A stretch of DNA of 30,331 nucleotides, from positions 1 to 30,331 of the forward strand of contig JBIPLJ010000051.1 of the NCBI GenBank assembly GCA_044368415.1, given 5' to 3'. Every line of letters begins with the position of its first letter. Within the stretch, counting starts at the first letter, position 1. A program made the position numbers and the translations under genes. The notes below the pieces were generated by a model. That model saw only the letters and a list, made by a program, of their open reading frames with translations. It searched no databases and was not told where the DNA came from. The DNA is from UBA4615 sp044368415 (GTDB lineage Bacteria; Pseudomonadota; Gammaproteobacteria; Burkholderiales; Burkholderiaceae_E). Shown in pieces: positions 25,136 to 30,331 of this stretch.

Positions 25136-25150
25136 GTCCCGAAAACGCCG

Positions 25151-25156
25151 ATTATG
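25151..25156 (-). promoter_or_regulatory. Probable -10 box for fba
   Basis: The minus strand reads CATAAT followed by CGGCGTT. The string ATAATCGGCGTT is identical to the one at the BMP operon promoter. It implies a start near 25144. No -35 consensus is evident. Confidence 0.45.
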
Positions 25157-25217
25157 CCGCGCCCCCCCCAGGCAGCACCGGGAAAATCGCACTGCCGGGC
25201 CGTCGGCGGGTGCCCCG

Positions 25218-26651
25218 CTACGCGTGGTCGCCGACCCTGACGATTTTGAGCGTGTTGGTCCCGCCCGACTTGCCGATCGGGGTGCCGATGGTCATCAGCA
25301 CCAGGTCGCCGCGCTCGACGATCCCGAGGTCGACCAGCTTCTGCTCGACCTCGAGCAACAGACTCTCGCGGTCCGAACCGGTGTAGGTCATCGGCACCGG
25401 GTGCACCTCGCGGTACAGTGACATCCGGCGTCGGCTGCCCTCCTCGGGCGTGAGCGCGTAGATCGGCACGCCCGAATCGAGCCGCGACATCCACAGCGCG
25501 GTCGAGCCCGACTGCGTGAGCGACGCGATTGCCTTGACCTTCATGTGCGCGGCGGTGAACAGCGCGGCCATCGCGATCGCCTGGTCGATGCGACCGAAGG
25601 TGCGGTTCAGGAACTCCTTGTCGAGCGCAAACGAGCCCGAGCGATCGGCCTCGTCGCAGACCCGCGCCATCGCGGCCACCGTCTCGACCGGGTACTTGCC
25701 GGCGGCGGTCTCGGCAGACAGCATCACTGCGTCGGTGCCGTCGAGCACCGCATTGGCCACGTCGGACACCTCGGCACGAGTGGGCACCGGCGACTCGATC
25801 ATCGACTCCATCATCTGCGTCGCGGTGATCGTGAACCGGTTCAGCTCCTTGGCCATGCGGATCATGCGCTTCTGCAGCGCCGGCACCGCCGCATCGCCGA
25901 CCTCGACCGCGAGATCGCCACGGGCGACCATGATGCCGTCGGAGGCCTTCAGGATCTCCTCGAGGTTGCCGATCGCCTCGAAGCGCTCGATCTTGGCGAT
26001 CATCAGCGCCCGCCCGCCAGCCGCCCGGCAGAGTTCGCGCGCCATGTACATGTCGGAGGCGTTTTTCGGGAACGACACCGCCACGAAGTCGGCGGCAAAG
26101 CCGACCGCGGTCTTGATGTCGTCCATGTCCTTGGCGGTCAGCGCGGGCGCCGAGAGGCCGCCGCCCTGCCGGTTGATGCCCTTGCGGTTCGACAGCACGC
26201 CGCCCAGCGTGACCGTGCACTCGATCGTGCGCTCGGTCACGCGGTCGGCGCGCATGATCATCCGGCCGTCATTGAGCAGCAGCGTGTCGCCGGCCTTCAC
26301 GTCATTGACCAGGTCCTTGTAGTCCAGCCCGACCCGCGTCTCGTCGCCGACCTCGCAGTCGATGTCGAAGGTGAACCGGTCGCCCTCGATCAGCGTGACC
26401 TTGCCGTCGGCGAACTTGCCGATCCGGATCTTCGGCCCCTGCAGGTCGGCCAGCACGCCGATGTCACGGCCCAGGCGCTTGCCGATCTCGCGGACCCGGC
26501 CCACCACCCCGATGTGCTCTTCGGCGGTGCCGTGCGAGAAGTTGACCCGGACGACGTTGACCCCGGACAGGATGAGCCGCTCGAGCGTGGCCGAGTCAGT
26601 GGAGGCGGGGCCGAGCGTGGCCACGATCTTGGTGGCGCGCGGAATGGTCAT
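25218..26651 (-). CDS. pyk: Pyruvate kinase
   Basis: A 477-residue glycolytic enzyme that makes pyruvate and ATP from phosphoenolpyruvate. Motifs: RATKIVATLGPAS at the N-terminus, VNFSHG, LADLQGPKIRIGKF, the lysine-containing active-site segment MIAKIERFEAIGNLEEI, MVARGDLAVE, TATQMMESMI and AVMLSAETAAGKYP, then the regulatory C-domain (ASLTQSGSTA ... MTIGTPIGKSGGTNTLK). Normal bacterial length. It is divergent from ccoI, with a 171-bp region between them that contains an FNR box, so oxygen control of pyk is possible but unproven. It is followed on the same strand by fba. Confidence 0.95.
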   Translation of the reverse strand: MTIPRATKIVATLGPASTDSATLERLILSGVNVVRVNFSHGTAEEHIGVVGRVREIGKRLGRDIGVLADLQGPKIRIGKFADGKVTLIEGDRFTFDIDCEVGDETRVGLDYKDLVNDVKAGDTLLLNDGRMIMRADRVTERTIECTVTLGGVLSNRKGINRQGGGLSAPALTAKDMDDIKTAVGFAADFVAVSFPKNASDMYMARELCRAAGGRALMIAKIERFEAIGNLEEILKASDGIMVARGDLAVEVGDAAVPALQKRMIRMAKELNRFTITATQMMESMIESPVPTRAEVSDVANAVLDGTDAVMLSAETAAGKYPVETVAAMARVCDEADRSGSFALDKEFLNRTFGRIDQAIAMAALFTAAHMKVKAIASLTQSGSTALWMSRLDSGVPIYALTPEEGSRRRMSLYREVHPVPMTYTGSDRESLLLEVEQKLVDLGIVERGDLVLMTIGTPIGKSGGTNTLKIVRVGDHA

Positions 26652-26720
26652 CTAGGGCGTGTCCGGAAGAGGTCGCAGGGGCTTGCATTGTGCTACGAAA
26701 CCCGCCCCTCCGACCATGAC

Positions 26721-26734
26721 TTGACCTGGGTCAA
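26721..26734. promoter_or_regulatory. FNR/Anr box upstream of ccoI
   Basis: TTGACCTGGGTCAA is a perfect palindromic match to the FNR half-sites TTGA(C/T)-N4-(G/A)TCAA. Its centre (26727.5) is 61.5 bp before the start point implied by the TATGAT box, the spacing of class I FNR activation. It lies in the divergent pyk-ccoI region. Confidence 0.8.
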
Positions 26735-26776
26735 GTCACCCTCGGGCGCGTCCACCCGACCGGCGGCGGCGCTGGC

Positions 26777-26782
26777 TATGAT
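26777..26782 (+). promoter_or_regulatory. Probable -10 box for ccoI
   Basis: TATGAT in otherwise GC-rich sequence, implying a start point near 26789. Its bases overlap an in-frame ATG (26778), which argues that translation starts at the later ATG at 26823. No -35 consensus is present, as expected of an FNR-dependent promoter. Confidence 0.45.
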
Positions 26783-26822
26783 CGACCGGTCCCACTTCGG
26801 CACGCTCGCCACGCCCGCCCGG

Positions 26823-29144
26823 ATGTCGCCTCACGACGCCTACCGCCACCTCGACGATCCGGACGAGTTGGCGGAGCTCGCCCGCGAGCTGCCTGCACTC
26901 GCCGATGGCTCGCGCCGCCTCGAGGCGGTCCTCACGATCGACGGCGTGCACTGCGCGGCCTGTGTGGTGTCGATCGAGCAGGCGCTGCGCGGCGCGGTCG
27001 ACGAGGTCTCGGTCAACGCGGCGACGCGGCGGGCCCGTCTGGTCTTCCGACCAGACGTGCAGCCGCTGTCAGGCCTTTTTGCGAGGATCGCCGCGCTCGG
27101 GCTTGCGCCGCGCCCGGTGGCCCGCTCGGCGATGGCCGACGTGCAGGCGGCCGGGCGCCGCAAGGCGCTGTGGCGGATGCTGGTCGCGGTGCTCTGCATG
27201 ATGCAGGTGATGATGTACGCGGTGCCGCGCTATGTCGCCGGCCCCGAGGACATGCCCGCCGACGTGCAGCGCCTGCTGATGTGGGCGGAGTTCATGCTGA
27301 CGCTGCCCGCGCTGCTGTTCGCCGCCGGCCCCTTCCTGCACAACGCCTGGCGCGACCTGCGGGCGCGCCGCATCGGCATGGACGTGCCGGTCTCGCTCGG
27401 CATCGTGGTGACCTTCGTCGCGAGCAGCGCCGCCGCGCTCGACGGCGGCGAGGTCTACTTCGACTCGCTCACCATGTTCGTCGCGTTCCTGCTGATCGGA
27501 CGCTGGCTCGAGGCGGCCGCGCGCGAACGGGCGCTGGCGGGCGTGGCCGACCTGCTCGCGCGCCTGCCCGAGACCGTCGAGCGGCTGCTCGGAGACAAGC
27601 GCTTCGAGACCGTGACGCTGCGCCGGCTGCGCCCGGGCGACCGGGTCCGCGTCGCGGTCGGCCAGGCGGTGCCGGCCGACGGTGTTGTCGAGACCGGCCG
27701 CTCGCATGCCGATGAGTCGCTGCTCACCGGCGAGAGCACGCCGATCCCCAAGCGTCCGGGCGATGCGCTCGCCGCCGGCAGCCTGAACCTGAGCGGCCCG
27801 CTGACCGTGCGCCTGACACGGGCCGCGCGCGACTCGCGGCTGCAGGAGATCGCAGACCTGGTGGAGGCGGCCTCGGCCCGCAAGCCGCGGATCGCGCAGA
27901 TCGCCGACCGCTGGGCCGGGCCGTTCTTGGTCGCAGTGCTGGTGCTGGCCGCGCTGGCCTGGGCGGTCTGGCATGTCATCGACCCGTCGCGTGCGATCTG
28001 GGTCGCGGCCTCGGTGCTCGTGGTCACTTGCCCCTGCGCGCTGTCGCTCGCCACGCCCACCGCCCTGCTCGCCGCCGCCGGCACCCTGGCGCGCCGCGGC
28101 CTGCTGGCCCGCTCGCCGCAGGCGATCGAGGCACTCGCCTCGATCGACGCCTTCATCTTCGACAAGACCGGCACGCTCACCCACGACCGGCTGTCGCTCG
28201 AGCGCCTGGACCTGCTCGCGGGCGCGGCGGTGCTGTCGCTTGATGCAACCGGCGTGCTCGCGGTGACGGCCGCGCTCGAGGCGGGCTCCCTGCACCCGGC
28301 GGCGACGGCGCTGTGCCGCGCGGCCCCCTCCGGCGCGCTCTACGCGGTGCGCGACATGGTCGAGCATGGCGGCGCGGGCCTGACCGGACAGGTGCTGCTC
28401 GACGGCCGCTGGGTGGACGCACGCATCGGCAGCGCGGCCTTCGCAGGCGTCGGCGACGAGGCGGGTCCGGGTCCCGGATCGATGGCGGAGGGTGCAGAGC
28501 CGGGCGGCATCCGCCTCGCGCTCGACGGCCGGCCGGTCGCGCGCTTCGAGCTCGCCGAGACGGTGCGCGCCGATGCGGCGACCGCGCTCGCGGCCCTGCG
28601 TGCGGACGGCGCGAGCGTCGAGATCCTGTCCGGCGACGAGACCGCGCGCGTCGCGCGGCTCGCCGAGCGCCTCGAACTCGATGCCTGGCGCGCGGAGGCC
28701 TCGCCGCAGCAGAAGCTCGTGACACTCGCCGCGCGCCAGGCCGAGGGGCGGCGCGTCGCGATGGTCGGCGACGGCATCAACGACGCGCCGGTCCTGGCGC
28801 GCGCCGACCTGTCGGTGTCGTTCACCACCGCGGCCCCGCTGGCGCAACACCAGGCCGAGTTGCTGCTGCTCGGCGGGCGCCTCGCGACGCTCGTCGACGC
28901 TCGGCGACTGGCGCGCCGCACGATGCGCATCGTGACCGAAAACCTCGTGTTCGCTGCGCTCTACAACGCAGTTTGCATCCCGCTGGCGCTCGCAGGCCTG
29001 CTGCCGCCCTGGCTAGCGGGCCTCGGCATGGCCGCGAGTTCGCTCGTCGTCGTGCTCAATGCGCTGCGCCTCGCGGACCGCGCCTCGGCGAAGGGTTCGC
29101 CAACCGCGAGCCCGGTCCCCGCGGATCCGTCGGCGCTCGCCTGA
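26823..29144 (+). CDS. ccoI: P1B-type copper-transporting ATPase CcoI
   Basis: A 773-residue inner-membrane copper ATPase that supplies copper for cbb3 oxidase assembly. Order of elements: N-terminal metal-binding domain with GVHCAAC (C44, C47), transmembrane helices beginning near 113, the actuator loop with LLTGES, the intramembrane CPC motif (C403-P-C405), the phosphorylation site DKTGTLT at 447-453, and the hinge GDGIND from 649. The C-terminal two helices follow. The N-terminal region upstream of the CxxC is longer than a bare HMA domain, as usual for FixI/CcoI. The ATG at 26823 was chosen because the alternative at 26778 falls in the -10 box; neither has a good ribosome site. It is followed by ccoS and ccoN, which fixes its role. 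Confidence 0.92.
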   Translation: MSPHDAYRHLDDPDELAELARELPALADGSRRLEAVLTIDGVHCAACVVSIEQALRGAVDEVSVNAATRRARLVFRPDVQPLSGLFARIAALGLAPRPVARSAMADVQAAGRRKALWRMLVAVLCMMQVMMYAVPRYVAGPEDMPADVQRLLMWAEFMLTLPALLFAAGPFLHNAWRDLRARRIGMDVPVSLGIVVTFVASSAAALDGGEVYFDSLTMFVAFLLIGRWLEAAARERALAGVADLLARLPETVERLLGDKRFETVTLRRLRPGDRVRVAVGQAVPADGVVETGRSHADESLLTGESTPIPKRPGDALAAGSLNLSGPLTVRLTRAARDSRLQEIADLVEAASARKPRIAQIADRWAGPFLVAVLVLAALAWAVWHVIDPSRAIWVAASVLVVTCPCALSLATPTALLAAAGTLARRGLLARSPQAIEALASIDAFIFDKTGTLTHDRLSLERLDLLAGAAVLSLDATGVLAVTAALEAGSLHPAATALCRAAPSGALYAVRDMVEHGGAGLTGQVLLDGRWVDARIGSAAFAGVGDEAGPGPGSMAEGAEPGGIRLALDGRPVARFELAETVRADAATALAALRADGASVEILSGDETARVARLAERLELDAWRAEASPQQKLVTLAARQAEGRRVAMVGDGINDAPVLARADLSVSFTTAAPLAQHQAELLLLGGRLATLVDARRLARRTMRIVTENLVFAALYNAVCIPLALAGLLPPWLAGLGMAASSLVVVLNALRLADRASAKGSPTASPVPADPSALA

Positions 29145-29180
29145 CCCCGCCGGCTGCGGACGTCTACTACGAGCGCGGCC

Positions 29181-29345
29181 ATGGACATCCTCTACATGCT
29201 GGTGCCCCTATCGGTGGTGCTCGTCCTCGCCATCGTCGGCGTGCTCGCATGGTCGGTGCGAAGCGGCCAGTTCGACGACGTCGAGCAAGAGGGCGAGCGC
29301 ATCCTCGAAGACGACGACTCTCCGGGAAATCGCCCGCCGCACTGA
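29181..29345 (+). CDS. ccoS: cbb3-type oxidase assembly protein CcoS
   Basis: A 54-residue single-pass membrane protein required for cofactor insertion into cbb3 oxidase. It begins MDILYMLVPLSVVLVLAIVG, one hydrophobic helix, followed by the family's WSVRSGQFDDVEQEGERILED segment and a short acidic tail. The length matches CcoS. It starts 36 nt after the ccoI stop and is presumably co-transcribed with it; the second FNR box begins only 4 nt after its stop. Confidence 0.9.
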   Translation: MDILYMLVPLSVVLVLAIVGVLAWSVRSGQFDDVEQEGERILEDDDSPGNRPPH

Positions 29346-29349
29346 GCCC

Positions 29350-29363
29350 TTGACCTGGATCAA
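29350..29363. promoter_or_regulatory. FNR/Anr box upstream of ccoN
   Basis: TTGACCTGGATCAA fits the FNR consensus. Its centre (29356.5) is 41.5 bp before a start point near 29398 implied by the CAAAAT box, the class II FNR geometry. It makes ccoN a separate oxygen-responsive promoter within the cluster. Confidence 0.82.
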
Positions 29364-29384
29364 GGCGGGCGGGCTGGTGCGCAG

Positions 29385-29390
29385 CAAAAT
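29385..29390 (+). promoter_or_regulatory. Probable -10 box for ccoN
   Basis: CAAAAT at the distance from the FNR box expected for class II activation. It is followed by an unusually A/G-rich leader carrying the ribosome site GAGAGG before the GTG start. Confidence 0.5.
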
Positions 29391-29421
29391 TGACACAGAG
29401 AACCCAAGGGGAGAGAGGAAC

Positions 29422-30331
29422 GTGAGCACATCGGTATCGGCGACCTACAACGACACGGTCGTCAGACAGTTCGCCGTGATGACGGTGATCTGGGGCATCG
29501 TCGGCATGCTGGTCGGCGTGGTGATCGCCGCCCAGCTGGCCTTCCCGGCGCTGAACTTCGACCTGCCGTGGCTCTCGTACGGCCGGCTGCGACCGCTGCA
29601 CACGAATGCGGTGATCTTCGCATTCGGCGGCTGCGCGCTCTTCGCCACCAGCTACTACGCGGTGCAGCGCACCTGCCAGACGCGCTTGTTCGGCGGGCCG
29701 CTCGTCGCCTTCACGTTCTGGGGCTGGCAGCTGGTCATCCTGGCTGCGGCGGTCTCGCTGCCGCTGGGCTACACCACCTCCAAGGAATACGCCGAGCTCG
29801 AGTGGCCGATCGACATCCTGATCACGCTCGTCTGGGTCTCGTACGCGATCGTGTTCTTCGGGACGCTCGCCACGCGCAAGGTCCGGCACATCTACGTAGC
29901 CAACTGGTTTTTTGGTGCGTTCATCCTCACCGTGGCGCTGCTGCATGTCGTGAACAGCGCGGCGATCCCCGCCGGCCCGATGAAGTCGTACTCCGCATTC
30001 GCCGGCGTTCAGGACGCGATGGTCCAGTGGTGGTATGGCCATAACGCGGTCGGCTTCTTCCTGACCGCGGGCTTCCTGGGGATGATGTACTACTACGTGC
30101 CCAAGCAGATCGGCCGCCCGGTGTACTCGTACCGGCTGTCGATCGTGCACTTCTGGGCGCTGATCTTCACCTACATGTGGGCGGGTCCGCACCACCTGCA
30201 CTACACCGCGCTGCCCGACTGGGCGCAGTCGATCGGCATGGTGTTCTCGCTGATCCTGCTGGCGCCGTCATGGGGCGGGATGATCAACGGGATCATGACG
30301 CTCTCGGGTGCCTGGCATAAGTTGCGCGACG
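29422..30331 (+). CDS. ccoN: cbb3-type cytochrome c oxidase subunit I (CcoN), 3' end cut by the window
   Basis: The first 303 residues of the catalytic subunit (full length about 475) of the high-affinity cbb3 oxidase, which reduces O2 to water in the inner membrane. Key residues fall at the positions known from Pseudomonas stutzeri CcoN: H60 (low-spin haem b ligand, in RPLHTNAVIFAFGG), H207 (CuB, in WWYGHNAVGF), Y251 (the cross-linked tyrosine, FTYMWAG) and H257/H258 (CuB). The later haem ligands lie beyond the window. The GTG start at 29422 follows GGGGAGAGAGGAAC, a strong ribosome site, and gives VSTSVSATYNDTVVRQF. Its own FNR-class promoter lies between it and ccoS. ccoO, ccoQ and ccoP are expected next. 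Confidence 0.94.
   Translation, partial: MSTSVSATYNDTVVRQFAVMTVIWGIVGMLVGVVIAAQLAFPALNFDLPWLSYGRLRPLHTNAVIFAFGGCALFATSYYAVQRTCQTRLFGGPLVAFTFWGWQLVILAAAVSLPLGYTTSKEYAELEWPIDILITLVWVSYAIVFFGTLATRKVRHIYVANWFFGAFILTVALLHVVNSAAIPAGPMKSYSAFAGVQDAMVQWWYGHNAVGFFLTAGFLGMMYYYVPKQIGRPVYSYRLSIVHFWALIFTYMWAGPHHLHYTALPDWAQSIGMVFSLILLAPSWGGMINGIMTLSGAWHKLRD

Noticed and set aside
25545..26822. Open upstream extension of the ccoI frame across the whole pyk gene
   Set aside because: It is antisense to pyk. CcoI homology begins after 26823, and the promoter elements lie inside the extension.
26778..26822. Alternative ccoI start at ATG 26778
   Set aside because: Its ATG is part of the likely -10 box TATGAT, so it would not be in the transcript. 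It remains possible if transcription starts further upstream.

Overview
The window is very GC-rich, densely coded DNA that looks like the chromosome of a betaproteobacterium, most likely in or near the Burkholderiales. Three things suggest this: the gene order pyk-fba...purC-purE-purK-tsaC, a haemoprotein sulfite/nitrite reductase followed by a DUF934 gene and cobA, and a membrane 'SpecificRecomb' (Gcr-type) protein. A ccoI-ccoS-ccoN cluster with FNR boxes points to microaerobic respiration. I see no rRNA, tRNA, CRISPR array, insertion sequence or phage gene.

Layout. 1-344 holds no convincing gene but has strong inverted repeats. 345-6233 (minus) is a five-gene operon: a BMP-family ABC importer (binding protein, double ATPase, two permeases) followed by a CodA-like cytosine deaminase, which suggests nucleoside or nucleobase salvage. 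6337-9494 (minus) holds the SpecificRecomb membrane protein and a diguanylate cyclase. 9705-12692 (minus) is a sulfite (or nitrite) reduction operon with the methyltransferase that makes its sirohaem precursor. 12819-13706 is a scar: an internally deleted boxA (benzoyl-CoA epoxidase reductase) fragment abuts the 3' end of an alpha/beta-hydrolase gene on the other strand. It is followed by a 30-bp tandem repeat and a lipase-like lipoprotein gene.

15226-26651 carries the glycolysis/purine block. tsaC, purK and purE form one tight operon; purC, fba and pyk lie further right. A fasciclin-domain gene sits between purE and purC. A cassette of a serine hydrolase, a hydroxypyruvate isomerase, a BLUF blue-light sensor, a frameshifted small secreted protein and a cytochrome P450 sits between purC and fba. 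26652-30331 (plus) starts the cbb3 oxidase region: an FNR box, the copper ATPase ccoI, ccoS, a second FNR box, and the first two thirds of ccoN, cut by the window edge.

Most of the window is ordinary housekeeping. The parts most worth a second look are the boxA/hydrolase scar, the BLUF protein with an unrecognised C-terminal region beside the P450, the broken secreted-protein gene, and the stable hairpin that fills the fba leader. I did not find a clear undescribed multi-gene system.
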